Shown here: positions 25,913-35,199 of the stretch, piece by piece | Position numbering within the stretch: position 1 is the first letter of the stretch | Layout: every line of letters starts with the position of its first letter | Source of the DNA: an uncultured Ignavibacteriota bacterium | GTDB lineage: Bacteria > Bacteroidota > Ignavibacteria > UBA10030 > UBA8401 | NCBI GenBank assembly: GCA_903861125.1 | Contig: CAIOTF010000042.1 | Location: 248,001-312,000 of the forward strand | DNA length: 64,000 nt | Direction of reading: 5' to 3' | Notes under the pieces: generated by a model | Told to the model about the DNA's origin: nothing | The model's input: the letters and a program-made list of their open reading frames with translations, nothing else | Database searches by the model: none | Translations under genes and position numbers: made by a program

Positions 25913-26738
25913 ATTCCTGCATTCTCGCTACGACTTCTTTCATGATTGAGGTTAATTTCGGTTCTGCACTATTTGCAACAGCGATCACTTCCTGCAATGA
26001 AATTGGTTTCAGTGCATCGGGGAAGCATTCGTCGGTCATAATCGAAAATCCGAGCACCCGCATCGACTGATGCACGGCAACGATCACTTCCGGAACCGTG
26101 GACATTCCCACAACATCGGCACCAATGCCGCGTAAAAACCGGTACTCGGCCCGTGTCTCTAAATTCGGTCCCGAGACAGCAACAAATACCCCTTTTTGCA
26201 GACGTATTTTCAGATCGAGTGCCACCGTCTCCGCAAGGCTGATCAATTCGCGAGTATATGGCTCCGTCATATCGGGGAACCGTGGACCAAGCTCATCGTC
26301 ATTGTGACCGATCAGCGGATTATCTCCGAGAAGATTGATATGATCCGTAATAAGGACGATATCCCCTTTAACAAACAACGGGTTCATGCCTCCGGCTGCA
26401 TTCGAAATTAATAACGATGTAACACCGAGAAATTTCATAACGCGAACCGGAAAGGTGACTTGCTGCATCGAGTACCCTTCGTAGTAATGGAACCGTCCCT
26501 GCATTGCCACAACACTCTTACCCCCAAGTTTTCCGAAAATCAATTTCCCTTTATGCGATTCCACCGTGGAAACCGGGAAATGCGGGATATCAGAATAATC
26601 GATGATTGTTTCGATCTGAATTTCTTTTACCAATCCGCCAAGACCGGTGCCCAGTATGATCCCGATGGCCGGAGTTGACTGCGTTTTGGTGCGGAGAAAT
26701 TGCAGCGCTTCGTTGATATGATTTCGTAATTCGGACAT
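25905..26738 (-). CDS. Purine nucleoside phosphorylase
   Basis: 277-residue trimeric-type PNP that splits guanosine/inosine (and deoxy forms) with phosphate for purine salvage. [16 protein letters not shown] is the phosphate-binding start; [27 protein letters not shown] and [10 protein letters not shown] are family signatures; the base-binding part is [14 protein letters not shown]. Length matches the low-molecular-mass family. It overlaps divIVA by one base and ileS by eight, so translation of the run is tightly linked. Confidence 0.93.
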   Translation of the reverse strand: MSELRNHINEALQFLRTKTQSTPAIGIILGTGLGGLVKEIQIETIIDYSDIPHFPVSTVESHKGKLIFGKLGGKSVVAMQGRFHYYEGYSMQQVTFPVRVMKFLGVTSLLISNAAGGMNPLFVKGDIVLITDHINLLGDNPLIGHNDDELGPRFPDMTEPYTRELISLAETVALDLKIRLQKGVFVAVSGPNLETRAEYRFLRGIGADVVGMSTVPEVIVAVHQSMRVLGFSIMTDECFPDALKPISLQEVIAVANSAEPKLTSIMKEVVARMQEYV

Positions 26739-27265
26739 TATAGTTTTTTTAATACATCGTCAATTAGAAAATGATCTCTGCCGGTCCCCTGGCTTTGATC
26801 CCGTTTCGTCATTTCTTCATCTGCTTCAAGCGCTTTGATCAATTCAACCTCTGAGTTGAGCAATATTTTCAACCGGCTGACAAGAGCTTCTTTCTTTGCA
26901 CGTAAGTTCGTCACTTCTTCTTTTGCACGCATTACTTCCATCCGAGCGTGATCGACGATCTGGCTTGCTTTCAGTTCTGATTCCTGGATGATCAGTTCGC
27001 CTTCTTTTCGCGCATTTTCAATAGTGCGCGCGCTGTTCTCCTGCGCCTGCATTAGTACCTGCTGAAGATCCCGTTCTTTTTGTTTATAATCCCTCAGCTG
27101 CACCTCGCTTTCAATCGCTTGTTCGCGCATCTCTTTCACTTGTTTTACAAGATCGGCAAATTCTGCGGAAAGCGTATCCAAAAATGCATCGACTTCGATG
27201 GTATCGTATCCCCGAAGAACTTTTTTAAACTCTTGTTTTTTAATATCAAGTGGAGTGAGCTTCAT
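26738..27265 (-). CDS. DivIVA-domain protein
   Basis: 175 residues. The N-terminal signature [20 protein letters not shown] and [13 protein letters not shown] marks the DivIVA family, followed by a long coiled coil (about residues 30-145). In Gram-positives such proteins sit at curved membrane and organise division or polar growth; in this lineage a role is not established. Together with the adjacent yggS-type gene it recalls the ylm/divIVA cluster of Firmicutes. It overlaps pnp by one base and starts 12 bp after yggS. Confidence 0.88.
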   Translation of the reverse strand: MKLTPLDIKKQEFKKVLRGYDTIEVDAFLDTLSAEFADLVKQVKEMREQAIESEVQLRDYKQKERDLQQVLMQAQENSARTIENARKEGELIIQESELKASQIVDHARMEVMRAKEEVTNLRAKKEALVSRLKILLNSEVELIKALEADEEMTKRDQSQGTGRDHFLIDDVLKKL

Positions 27266-27277
27266 ACTTCCTCCTGG

Positions 27278-27976
27278 TTATTGTAACTGTTTAGTTCTTG
27301 ATCCGAAAATCGCCGTGCCTATGCGGACCATCGTAGAACCTTCCTCTATTGCCGTCTCGAAATCGTGCGACATTCCCATCGAAAGAATACTCAATGGATG
27401 CTTCAGATATCCCGAATGATTTGCCTCTTCAAAAATAGAGCGTAATTTTTTGAATGATGCGCGTGATTCATCTTTATTTTCGGTAAAAGGACCGATGGTC
27501 ATCAATCCCATAAGGTTTACATGGGTGAACCCGCTGACCGTTTTCAGTAACTCAATCGCTTTTTCCGGCTTCACACCGAATTTTGTTGCCTCCTCGGAAG
27601 TATTCACTTCAACTAGGACATCGATGGTTCTCTTACATTTTTCAGCCCGCTTCTGTATCTCTGCCCCAAGAGTTTCACTGTCTACTGAGTGGATAAGATG
27701 TATCCAGTCAGCAATATATTTTACTTTATTCGTCTGCAGATGACCGATAAAATGCCAATGAATATTTTTCCCAAATAGAGCATCCCGTTTTTCGGTCAAT
27801 TCCTGAACGTAATTCTCACCAAAATCAACAACCCCGGCTTCAAATGCTTCAACAATTTTTTCGGTGCCAAATGTTTTACTTACTACAATCAACTTCACAT
27901 CATCGGGATTTCTGCCGGCGCTAAGACACGTTTTTTTGAGATTTTCCTCAATATTTTGAATGTTTTCGGCTATCAT
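27278..27976 (-). CDS. YggS/PLPBP-family pyridoxal-phosphate homeostasis protein
   Basis: 232-residue fold-type III PLP protein without known enzyme activity, involved in vitamin B6 and amino/keto-acid balance. The PLP lysine is Lys34 in [52 protein letters not shown] and [23 protein letters not shown] are all family landmarks. It heads the yggS-divIVA-pnp-ileS-dksA-lspA run. The ATG overlaps a GAAGG ribosome site spacing of a few bases, and a good promoter lies 19 nt upstream. Confidence 0.92.
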   Translation of the reverse strand: MIAENIQNIEENLKKTCLSAGRNPDDVKLIVVSKTFGTEKIVEAFEAGVVDFGENYVQELTEKRDALFGKNIHWHFIGHLQTNKVKYIADWIHLIHSVDSETLGAEIQKRAEKCKRTIDVLVEVNTSEEATKFGVKPEKAIELLKTVSGFTHVNLMGLMTIGPFTENKDESRASFKKLRSIFEEANHSGYLKHPLSILSMGMSHDFETAIEEGSTMVRIGTAIFGSRTKQLQ

Positions 27977-27994
27977 CCTTCAAGGTTAAGTGGA

Positions 27995-28023
27995 AATATA
28001 TGTGTTTATCCTGCTAAAAACAA
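27995..28023 (-). promoter_or_regulatory. Promoter of the yggS-divIVA-pnp-ileS run
   Basis: On the minus strand TTGTTT (28023-28018), 17-bp spacer, TATATT (28000-27995). The yggS ATG follows 18 nt later with GAAGG in between. Confidence 0.5.
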
Positions 28024-28128
28024 TAAACTTCCTAAAAATGAATTCCGAACCGTTATTTACATCTGTGACCATTTATTGAAAAATATTGAGGCTTTACCAA
28101 TATTTTCGATGATCCGTCAAACCGGTGA

Positions 28129-28162
28129 ATTAGCGTATTAAATAAAAATATTAGCGTATTAA
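28129..28162. repeat. Tandem 13-bp repeat with 21-bp period
   Basis: ATTAGCGTATTAA occurs at 28129-28141 and again at 28150-28162, same orientation, separated by AT-only sequence. The 21-bp period is two helical turns, so a protein could bind both copies on one face. Confidence 0.5.
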
Positions 28163-28324
28163 GAGATTGACATCGGAATCTTTGTCGATTTTACACAATA
28201 ATTCCATTCATTTGAAATAGCTAATACACATTACCAGGATATTCTTATCAAAATGGTCCTGTGAAGTTTATTTTCTGATCCATTCCGACAGTATCAATCA
28301 GATTTCATTTTCATACCAGCAGAA

Positions 28325-28361
28325 ATAAAAATCCCTTTGGTTTTTTCAAAACCAAAGGGAT
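28325..28361 (-). terminator. Intrinsic terminator after the CoA-transferase unit
   Basis: Perfect 14-bp stem: ATCCCTTTGGTTTT (28331-28344) and AAAACCAAAGGGAT (28348-28361), 3-nt loop, with TTTTATTTCT following on the minus strand. It lies about 92 bp after the small gene at 28454. Confidence 0.85.
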
Positions 28362-28453
28362 GAACGGAAAATACAGACTTCACGATACTTTATTTTTTGT
28401 AATTTCTTTTGTAAAACTGAGCATGACAGTTCGAATTTCCAATCAATAAATCA

Positions 28454-28669
28454 TCACTTGTTATTTTTTGTAAGTTCCTGCATCTGCTCGCCCAATTTTG
28501 TTAGTCTTGCGCTGACCTCCTGCATTCGCTTGCGAATCTTGTCATAGTCCAGGGGATACTGCGGATGTTCCTGATAATAGTGAAGAACTTTTTCAACTTC
28601 GAATGAAAGTTCCTCTATCGCTTTTTGTTCAGCAATGAGTGCGATGATATTTTTATCAAAAGAATTCAT
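28454..28669 (-). CDS. Small coiled-coil protein, unknown function
   Basis: 71 residues, almost fully helical, with a likely coiled coil over about residues 36-68 (YDKIRKRMQEVSARLTKLGE). No signal peptide or membrane segment. Its ATG overlaps the stop of the CoA-transferase gene by one base (TAATG), which supports it being a real, translationally coupled gene. A shared terminator follows. The function is unknown; a partner or regulator of the enzyme is possible only by position. Confidence 0.65.
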   Translation of the reverse strand: MNSFDKNIIALIAEQKAIEELSFEVEKVLHYYQEHPQYPLDYDKIRKRMQEVSARLTKLGEQMQELTKNNK

Positions 28670-30036
28670 TACACTCTATCCTTTACTTGATATGATGAAC
28701 TGTACCATTGTTCAAGTTCCTGACGAACATTCGGATGGGCGATACCGATCAATGCCTCGGCACGTTGACGCAGTGTTTTCCCTTTTAATCGGGCAATCCC
28801 GTATTCTGTAACCACATATTCAACATCGCCGCGGGTCGTTACCACACCGGCTCCCTGTTTAAGCATTGGAACAATGCGGGAATATGAACCCCCTGCCGCC
28901 ATTGATGGCAGTGCGATAATCGCTTTTCCATTTTTTGATGCTGCGGCACCGCGGACAAAATCCAACTGCCCACCGAAACCGCTGTATATCTGAGTTCCGA
29001 TCGAATCTGCACACACCTGTCCGCTGAGATCGATTTCAATAGCAGAGTTGATCGAAACGATTTTTTCGTTTTGACCGATTAGAAAAGGGTTGTTGGTCGA
29101 ATCGGTCGGAAGCAATTTAATTGAACGGTTACCATTTACAAATTCGTAAAGTTTTTTTGAACCCAGAACGAATGTAGCAATGGAATATCCCGGATTGACA
29201 GTCTTTTTCTTATTGGTAATGACTCCTTTAATCATCATTTCCATCATGCCATCGGAGAACATTTCGGTATGAACGCCCAAGTCTTTCCTTCCATCAAGGG
29301 CACCCATGATTGCATTCGGAATTCCACCAATCCCCAATTGAAGTGTTGAACCATCTTCGATCAGCGGAGAGATAAATTCGGCGATCTTCTTTTCAATGGC
29401 ACTGATCTCGGGACGGGGCAATTCACAAAGCGGTTCCGTATGTTCTACCACGTAGTGAAGTTTCGAAATAGGTACCAGTGATTCGCCGTAGGTGAACGGC
29501 ATATCATTATTCACTTGAGCAATAACAACTTTTCCCGCCGCAATCGCTGCGACGGAAGCAGCGCACTCAACACCAAGACTGACAAAGCCTTCTTCATTGG
29601 GCGGTGAAACCATAACATACGCAACATCCAACGGCACGATATTTTTATAAAACAACGATGGGATCTCATTTAAAAAGACCGGCAGATAATCAGCCGAATG
29701 ATCTTTTATGGCTTTACGATCTGCGCTGCCGACAAAGAATGATACGTGTCTTATCTGTTCCCGACTGTTACCTTTGATGTTGAACGGATCATCCCCCATT
29801 AAAAGAAGATGATAGACCGAAACATTCTTAAGTTCCGCATACCGTTGTGCAAGAACGCCCAAAAACGTTCTGGGTGATGCAGCATTGCCGCTGACAAATA
29901 CATTATCATTCGAATAGACAAGTGCTGCCGCCTGTTCCATTGTTATGCGTTTCGCATCGTAGTTCGTGCGCCAAATCGGTGCTTCCGGCAAAGAATGACG
30001 GAGATCATTAATTGAAGAAATCATACTCTTATCCAT
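28669..30036 (-). CDS. Acetyl-CoA hydrolase/4-hydroxybutyrate CoA-transferase family protein
   Basis: 455-residue family I-type CoA-transferase/hydrolase. Signatures include LQLGIGGIPNAIMGAL, GVHTEMFSDGMMEMM with the Glu expected to form the enzyme-CoA thioester, IYSGFGGQLDFVRGAA, and VTEYGIARLKGKTLRQRAEALI. It may exchange CoA between acetate and a short acyl group (4-hydroxybutyrate, butyrate, succinate) or release acetate. The start at 30036 is accepted as the only one before the conserved part. It stands with the small coiled-coil gene alone, so the substrate cannot be deduced from neighbours. Confidence 0.87.
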   Translation of the reverse strand: MDKSMISSINDLRHSLPEAPIWRTNYDAKRITMEQAAALVYSNDNVFVSGNAASPRTFLGVLAQRYAELKNVSVYHLLLMGDDPFNIKGNSREQIRHVSFFVGSADRKAIKDHSADYLPVFLNEIPSLFYKNIVPLDVAYVMVSPPNEEGFVSLGVECAASVAAIAAGKVVIAQVNNDMPFTYGESLVPISKLHYVVEHTEPLCELPRPEISAIEKKIAEFISPLIEDGSTLQLGIGGIPNAIMGALDGRKDLGVHTEMFSDGMMEMMIKGVITNKKKTVNPGYSIATFVLGSKKLYEFVNGNRSIKLLPTDSTNNPFLIGQNEKIVSINSAIEIDLSGQVCADSIGTQIYSGFGGQLDFVRGAAASKNGKAIIALPSMAAGGSYSRIVPMLKQGAGVVTTRGDVEYVVTEYGIARLKGKTLRQRAEALIGIAHPNVRQELEQWYSSSYQVKDRV

Positions 30037-30179
30037 TCACGTACTGTAGTACCTATTTTTTTATTATAAAAGATGCTCATGGAATTGAATTTGTCATTGA
30101 CGGCAGGGAACCCAAATCGCTATCCTTATTAATACAAAACCAGACCGCCAAAAATATCTTCTTCGAGTCTCTGAAAATA

Positions 30180-30380
30180 TTAAAGTGCGTAATATGAACC
30201 AATCATTACAACATTTACTAAGGCAAAGAGGATCAGTCCCATTATAAAGTTGCTGCCCAGTCTTTTCTTTAATTCTTCCCGCACCTGTTTAACAGAGTAA
30301 TTTACCGGTGATGCAATCGTATCAATCTTTTTCTTTGGATGAAATCTGAACGGTAAAGGATGATGAAATATTGTATTCAT
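30180..30380 (-). CDS. Small single-span membrane protein, unknown
   Basis: 66 residues: a soluble basic N-terminal part (MNTIFHHPLPFRFHPKKKID), an amphipathic stretch with SVKQVREELKKRLG, and one C-terminal membrane helix (about residues 45-65). An AGGAGG ribosome site lies 6 nt before the ATG, which supports expression. It is flanked by 143 bp and by the pckG terminator, so it is probably its own unit. No family is recognised. Confidence 0.55.
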   Translation of the reverse strand: MNTIFHHPLPFRFHPKKKIDTIASPVNYSVKQVREELKKRLGSNFIMGLILFALVNVVMIGSYYAL

Positions 30381-30538
30381 GGCACCCTCCTATTCTGCTC
30401 CCTATGGTGGTAAAAAGCAAACAGCGTACCGCAAGAAAACGCTGAATTTCAGTTGATTTGGGCAGATTTTCGGGTATGTAATTTCAAAGGTGGGAAAAGA
30501 TAAATTTGTTTCTTACTCGTAGGAGTGGTAAATAAGAG

Positions 30539-30574
30539 AAAACCATCGGATTGCATAAACAATCCGATGGTTTT
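30539..30574 (-). terminator. Intrinsic terminator after pckG
   Basis: Perfect 15-bp stem AAAACCATCGGATTG (30539-30553) with CAATCCGATGGTTTT (30560-30574), 6-nt loop. On the minus strand TTTTCTCTTATT follows. It begins 4 bp after the pckG stop. Confidence 0.85.
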
Positions 30575-30578
30575 CAGA

Positions 30579-32417
30579 TTAAAATTCCGAACCCATTTCC
30601 CATTTTTCGGGCGACCTCCAAAGTTGAGAAAGTAGCATGTCGCGCATCAGCATGAATTCCTTCGGCAGCCGGTCATACAATTTAATAAAGAGTTCTTCGT
30701 GTGACAGTATTTCCTTCTTCCATAATTCTTTATCGACAGCCATCAATTCATAGAACTGTTCTTGAGAAATATCGTGCCAGCCTGTAAAATCCATATCCTC
30801 GTACCGCGGCATCCATCCGATAGGACTTTCGATAGCAAACGCCTGACCATGAACACGTTCCACAACCCATTTTAATACACGCATATTGTCTCCGAATCCG
30901 GGCCAGAGAAAATTCCCCTCGTCATCTTTCCGGAACCAATTCACATTGAATATCCTCGGTGGATTATAAATTTCACGACCGATTTTCAGCCAGTGATTGA
31001 AATAGTCCGCCATGTGATATCCGCTGAACGGCAACATAGCAAACGGATCACGACGTACTTCACCGGTCGCACCAACTGCTGCTGCAGTTGTTTCCGACCC
31101 CATAGTCGCGGCCATGTATACTCCAAAATTCCAGTTAATTGCTTGAGTAATGAGGGGAATTGTTGTACTGCGCCGACCGCCAAAAATAAACGCACTGATC
31201 GGAACTCCAGCAGGGTTTTCCCAATCTTTGTCAATCGACGGACATTGGCTGGCCGGTGCCGTGAATCTGGCATTCGGATGAGCCGCCTTTTTTCCGCTTT
31301 CCGGGTTCCACGCATTTCCCTGCCAATCAATTAACTTTGCAGGTGGAGTTTTTGTCATTCCTTCCCACCAAACATCACCGTCATCCGTCAACGCAACATT
31401 GGTAAATATAGTGTTCTTCGTGATCGTTGCCATCGCATTCGGATTCGTCTTCTCTGATGTTCCTGGGGCAACACCAAAAAATCCCGCCTCCGGATTGATA
31501 GCATATAATCTTCCATCATGTCCGGGTTTAATCCAAGCAATATCATCCCCAACAGTTGTTATTTTCCAGCCGGCAAATGATTTAGGCGGGATAAGCATTG
31601 CAAAATTTGTTTTTCCGCAGGCACTGGGGAATGCTCCTGCAACATACGTTTTTTGTCCAACGGGTGATTCTACACCGAGGATCAGCATATGTTCGGCAAG
31701 CCATCCTTCATCACGAGCCATTGCGGAGGCAATACGAAGTGCAAAACACTTTTTCCCCAACAATGCATTACCGCCATAGCCGCTTCCGAATGACCAAATA
31801 CTTCGCTCTTCCGGGAAATGGACAATATACTTATGGTCTTTGTTGCAAGGCCATGGCACATCTTTTTGGCCTCCCACGAGAGGCATGCCAACCGAATGTA
31901 CACAAGGAACAAATTCCCCCTGCTCACCCAATACCGGATAGATCGCTTTACCCATGCGTGTCATGATCTTCATGTTTACTACTACATACGGCGAATCGGA
32001 AACTTCGACACCGATGTGGGCTATGTCTGATCCCAAAGGACCCATACTGAACGGCACGATATACATCGTTCTGCCCATCATACACCCATCGAACAACTTA
32101 TTCAGTGTTGTCTTCATTTCCTTAGGATCGACCCAATTATTTGTTGGACCGGCATCGGACCGGCGCTTACTGCAGATAAATGTCCGGTCTTCAACACGTG
32201 CAACATCAGAAGGATCGGAGAATGCAATGTAACTGTTCGGCCGTTTTTGCGGATTAAGTTTTTTGAACGTTCCGCCTTTCACCATGAGTTCGCATAATTC
32301 ATCGTACTCTTTGTCCGATCCGTCGCACCAATGAACCTTGTCCGGTTTAGTAAGTGCGGTAATTTCTTTGACCCATTGTATGAGCCGTTCATGTTTAACG
32401 TAGGAGGGTATTTCCAT
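30579..32417 (-). CDS. pckG: Phosphoenolpyruvate carboxykinase (GTP)
   Basis: 612-residue GTP-dependent PEPCK, which turns oxaloacetate into PEP as the entry to gluconeogenesis. The kinase loop with the hyper-reactive Cys is [15 protein letters not shown]; metal and nucleotide sites include [29 protein letters not shown], and [14 protein letters not shown] with the PEP-binding Arg. It is the GTP type by length and motifs, not the ATP type of most proteobacteria. It is a single-gene unit with AAGGAA before the ATG, its own terminator, and 337 bp of leader region. Confidence 0.95.
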   Translation of the reverse strand: MEIPSYVKHERLIQWVKEITALTKPDKVHWCDGSDKEYDELCELMVKGGTFKKLNPQKRPNSYIAFSDPSDVARVEDRTFICSKRRSDAGPTNNWVDPKEMKTTLNKLFDGCMMGRTMYIVPFSMGPLGSDIAHIGVEVSDSPYVVVNMKIMTRMGKAIYPVLGEQGEFVPCVHSVGMPLVGGQKDVPWPCNKDHKYIVHFPEERSIWSFGSGYGGNALLGKKCFALRIASAMARDEGWLAEHMLILGVESPVGQKTYVAGAFPSACGKTNFAMLIPPKSFAGWKITTVGDDIAWIKPGHDGRLYAINPEAGFFGVAPGTSEKTNPNAMATITKNTIFTNVALTDDGDVWWEGMTKTPPAKLIDWQGNAWNPESGKKAAHPNARFTAPASQCPSIDKDWENPAGVPISAFIFGGRRSTTIPLITQAINWNFGVYMAATMGSETTAAAVGATGEVRRDPFAMLPFSGYHMADYFNHWLKIGREIYNPPRIFNVNWFRKDDEGNFLWPGFGDNMRVLKWVVERVHGQAFAIESPIGWMPRYEDMDFTGWHDISQEQFYELMAVDKELWKKEILSHEELFIKLYDRLPKEFMLMRDMLLSQLWRSPEKWEMGSEF

Positions 32418-32754
32418 TGTTAAATTCCTTAAAGGATAGAAGTTTTAAGATAAATTAGTCTGGGAAACATACGACAATTTCATTGTGAATTCAATACAAA
32501 CAAAATAATCCGATATATGCAGAGCAAATTGAGAATTTTTCGGAGAAGAAATTGCACATCATATAGCAGCAAATGGAGGGAAAATACATTCTTGAAGCAA
32601 AAACATCAGCGGATATTCCGTTCAGAAAACGGTCTCATCAAAAATAAGATTAAAATTCCATAATGATGCTTTTTTCAATTCACAAATAGAGTCTAAACAT
32701 TGAAGAGTTAACGATGACGTAAAGGTATGTAAGGACACCAAACATCAGAAAATC
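32418..32754. other. Gene-free region upstream of pckG
   Basis: About 340 bp, AT-rich, no credible gene. It must carry the pckG promoter, but I could not single out a convincing one. A short imperfect inverted repeat (CCGTT-CAGAA-AACGG) lies near 32618. No terminator is seen for a transcript running in from aroB. Confidence 0.5.
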
Positions 32755-33846
32755 TTACACACCAAAGATCTTCACATATTCAATCGAATGTCGAATTGAT
32801 TGATCCGTAATAGTCATCGGCAACGTGACTTTCCCGATCTTTATTGGGAGCGGCATCCTGATTGATCCGTCCTTCACCTTTTTATCTTTTTTCATTGCAG
32901 CAATGAGTCCGGCATATTTCAATTTCAGAGGAGAGAGAGAAGGGATGGGAATTTTTTGTATCAACTGTTCGATACGATCTTTTTCTTTCAACGATATCAT
33001 TTTCAAATCAAATGCAACGTGCGTTTCAGCTATCATTCCATACAGAATAGCTTCTCCGTGCTTCAGGAAACCATAGTCCCCCGATTGTTCCAGCGCATGA
33101 CCGATGGTATGACCATAGTTCAGTATTGCACGAAGGTTCTGCTCTTTTTCATCATGCTCAACAACGTATGCTTTCAATTCACAACAACGCTGAATAACAT
33201 GCTGTAATATCTTCTGATCACCGGAAAGAACTTTTCCCACATTTCGTTCTATAAATTCAAAAAACTTCCGGTCAAGAATAATCCCGTATTTTACCACTTC
33301 CCCGAGACCGCAGATCAGTTCACGTTTTGGCAATGTACGCAACACCGACGTATCCGCAAGTACAAATGCCGGTTGATAGAAGGCGCCGATCATATTCTTT
33401 GCAAGAGGATGATTGATACCAACCTTGCCGCCGACGGAGCTGTCGACCTGCGCAAGCAGTGTCGTCGGAACCTGCACAAAACCGATACCGCGTTGGTATG
33501 TTGCGGCCACGAATCCGGCTAGATCACCGATCACTCCGCCGCCGAGGGCAACAATGGTGGCGCTGCGTTCAATATTCCATCGCAGTAATTGGGAAAATAT
33601 CTTTTCGATCGATCCGATACTTTTCAGTTTCTCGCCGGGAGGGAGGATAATAGTCCGCACAGCATAATGTTTTGCTTCAACACTCCGAGTAAAAACATCG
33701 AGATGCCGGCGAGCAACATTGCTATCGGTTATGATAACCAGCGATCGTCCTATGCGATGCCGAAGGAAATATTTCCCTGCGTTCCGCAGCAAGTCTTTCC
33801 CGATGTAAATAGGATATGAACGGGATCCCAATGGAACTGTTACCAT
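32755..33846 (-). CDS. aroB: 3-dehydroquinate synthase
   Basis: About 363 residues from the ATG at 33846; NAD- and zinc-dependent enzyme for step 2 of the shikimate pathway. Landmarks are ATIVALGGGVIGDLAGFVAATYQRGI, VPTTLLAQVDSSVGGKVGINHPLAKN (substrate and NAD binding), LICGLGEVVKYGII and the zinc His in LNYGHTIGHALEQ and LKHGEAILYGM. The frame is open upstream to 33939 but that part overlaps the end of aroK, so the ATG 10 nt after the aroK stop is chosen. Confidence 0.93.
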   Translation of the reverse strand: MVTVPLGSRSYPIYIGKDLLRNAGKYFLRHRIGRSLVIITDSNVARRHLDVFTRSVEAKHYAVRTIILPPGEKLKSIGSIEKIFSQLLRWNIERSATIVALGGGVIGDLAGFVAATYQRGIGFVQVPTTLLAQVDSSVGGKVGINHPLAKNMIGAFYQPAFVLADTSVLRTLPKRELICGLGEVVKYGIILDRKFFEFIERNVGKVLSGDQKILQHVIQRCCELKAYVVEHDEKEQNLRAILNYGHTIGHALEQSGDYGFLKHGEAILYGMIAETHVAFDLKMISLKEKDRIEQLIQKIPIPSLSPLKLKYAGLIAAMKKDKKVKDGSIRMPLPIKIGKVTLPMTITDQSIRHSIEYVKIFGV

Positions 33847-33856
33847 ATGTTCGGTT

Positions 33857-34414
33857 TTAGTCAATATACGGAGAGAGTTTTTTTGCAAGTTCGTCAATAG
33901 TATATCCGATCTTCTTATCGTCGGTCGAGACAACAACATCGGCTTGATTGTAGAATTTTTCCCGTGCAGTAAGCAATGTTTCGATCTTCTTCATAAGATC
34001 ATCGCCGTCCAGCAGTTTCCCATCCTCATCGCGCAGCATCGGTCGGTCACTTTTTGTCTTTAACCGCTGAAAGATATGCTCAACATCTGACTTAAGGTAC
34101 ACCAGTACGCCATGCTGCTTAACCAGATTCAATGTTTCATCGTTGGTGACCGTGCCGCCCCCCAACGATACTATGGTCGATGCATCGGTCAGGATCTGCT
34201 TTAAGGTATCCCGCTCCAGCATACGGAATTTTTTTTCGCCTTCTGTTGCGAAAATATGACTGATCTTCTGACCCGCATTCTTTTCAATCAGCACATCAAG
34301 GTCTATGAATTTGAAACCGATCGTATTGGCAAGGATCGGTCCGACGGTACTCTTTCCGCTTCCCATGAAACCGGTCAGAAAAATCAATGACTTATTTTCT
34401 TTAGAGTGTTTCAT
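33857..34414 (-). CDS. aroK: Shikimate kinase
   Basis: 185 residues from the ATG at 34414 (MKHSKENKSLIFLTG). P-loop kinase: Walker A GFMGSGKSTVG, shikimate-binding DLDVLIEKNAGQKIS and GGGTV, the lid with KSDRPMLRD. It phosphorylates shikimate and is paired with aroB as in many bacteria. An upstream TTG at 34435 would lie in the T-run of a terminator-like hairpin, so the ATG is preferred. That hairpin ends only about 12 nt before this ATG. Confidence 0.92.
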   Translation of the reverse strand: MKHSKENKSLIFLTGFMGSGKSTVGPILANTIGFKFIDLDVLIEKNAGQKISHIFATEGEKKFRMLERDTLKQILTDASTIVSLGGGTVTNDETLNLVKQHGVLVYLKSDVEHIFQRLKTKSDRPMLRDEDGKLLDGDDLMKKIETLLTAREKFYNQADVVVSTDDKKIGYTIDELAKKLSPYID

Positions 34415-34426
34415 TTTATCCGAATT

Positions 34427-34463
34427 AAAAAACAAATTCCCGCCGAAGTCGCTGCGGGAATTT
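34427..34463 (-). terminator. Intrinsic terminator before aroK
   Basis: 10-bp stem AAATTCCCGC (34434-34443) with GCGGGAATTT (34454-34463); on the minus strand TTG then TTTTTT follows. It lies 24 bp after the barrel-protein gene at 34488. Confidence 0.7.
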
Positions 34464-34487
34464 TTCTAAGCATGTTGAACAACGATG

Positions 34488-35177
34488 CTAAAGAGTGAAA
34501 AATAATCCTCCAGCATAATTGACGCCGAACAGATTTATTTTTGTGACATATTCCCCTTGGGGAAGCTGAATTTGTTTGCCCCGATATTCCGTTACCTGCT
34601 GGTCGAACTTAGTTGTTACGTTGAAATGAGGATCGCGGAACTTTATTTCAAACCGGACGCCCAGCCGGGAGAACACTTGATAATCAATGCCGGTCATCAC
34701 ATGAATACCGAGATAGGTTGCCGTTGAAACCGTAGCTGCTTTTATCTTCGCAATTGAAAAATTTCTATCACCGTCGCATGTTCCCAATCCGCCCCCGAGA
34801 TAAAACTTGAATTGTTCGCTGCTGATCGGCACAACATAATATCCGCTCAGTTCCATTGTAGTCAATTCAAATCCTTCATCAAACGGAATCGGTATATCGC
34901 TTTGCATATAATATACCGGAACCATTTCATGCGCACCAATCTTTTCAACAGAGAAACCGAGGAAGAATCGGTCCCACACGATATTCCACCGGACATCTGC
35001 GCCGTAACCAATGTTCGACGAGATCGTCCTTTCTTCGCCGTATGAATTCGGACGATCGATATTGTAGAGAAACCGTGTGCCCGTTGTGAAAGATCCTTTC
35101 AGCGACAACGAAAGATCCCGTTCATTCGCCGAAAGCAATCCAAAACATATCAGCTGCAGGAGAAAAAAAATCTTCAT
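34488..35177 (-). CDS. Putative outer-membrane beta-barrel protein
   Basis: 229 residues with a signal peptide (MKIFFLLQLICFGLLSA). The mature part alternates hydrophobic and polar residues in strands of about ten with many aromatic belts (GYGADVRWNIVWDRFFLGFSV, FKFYLGGGLGTCDGDRNF), and ends in VNYAGGLFFTL with the aromatic near the C-terminus that barrel assembly recognises. It looks like an eight- or ten-strand OmpA/OmpW-like barrel without a peptidoglycan-binding domain. No named family is certain. It follows the PpiD-like foldase gene by 22 bp, a fitting partner for barrel biogenesis. Confidence 0.65.
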   Translation of the reverse strand: MKIFFLLQLICFGLLSANERDLSLSLKGSFTTGTRFLYNIDRPNSYGEERTISSNIGYGADVRWNIVWDRFFLGFSVEKIGAHEMVPVYYMQSDIPIPFDEGFELTTMELSGYYVVPISSEQFKFYLGGGLGTCDGDRNFSIAKIKAATVSTATYLGIHVMTGIDYQVFSRLGVRFEIKFRDPHFNVTTKFDQQVTEYRGKQIQLPQGEYVTKINLFGVNYAGGLFFTL

Positions 35178-35199
35178 TCTGCCCCGTCCAGGAATGATA

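Larger units (their letters stand above)
27977..28453. other. Gene-free region upstream of yggS
   Basis: About 480 bp with no credible gene. It holds a promoter for yggS (27995-28023), a 13-bp sequence repeated at a 21-bp period (28129-28162), and the terminator of the CoA-transferase unit (28325-28361). Confidence 0.6.

Noticed and set aside
28167-28361. Possible small RNA on the plus strand from TTGACA at 28167 to the hairpin at 28331
   Set aside because: No acceptable -10 element, and the hairpin has its T-run on the minus strand only, so it belongs to the gene at right.
33847-33939. Longer start for aroB
   Set aside because: It would overlap the end of aroK and adds 31 residues with no family similarity; the ATG 10 nt after the aroK stop is normal.
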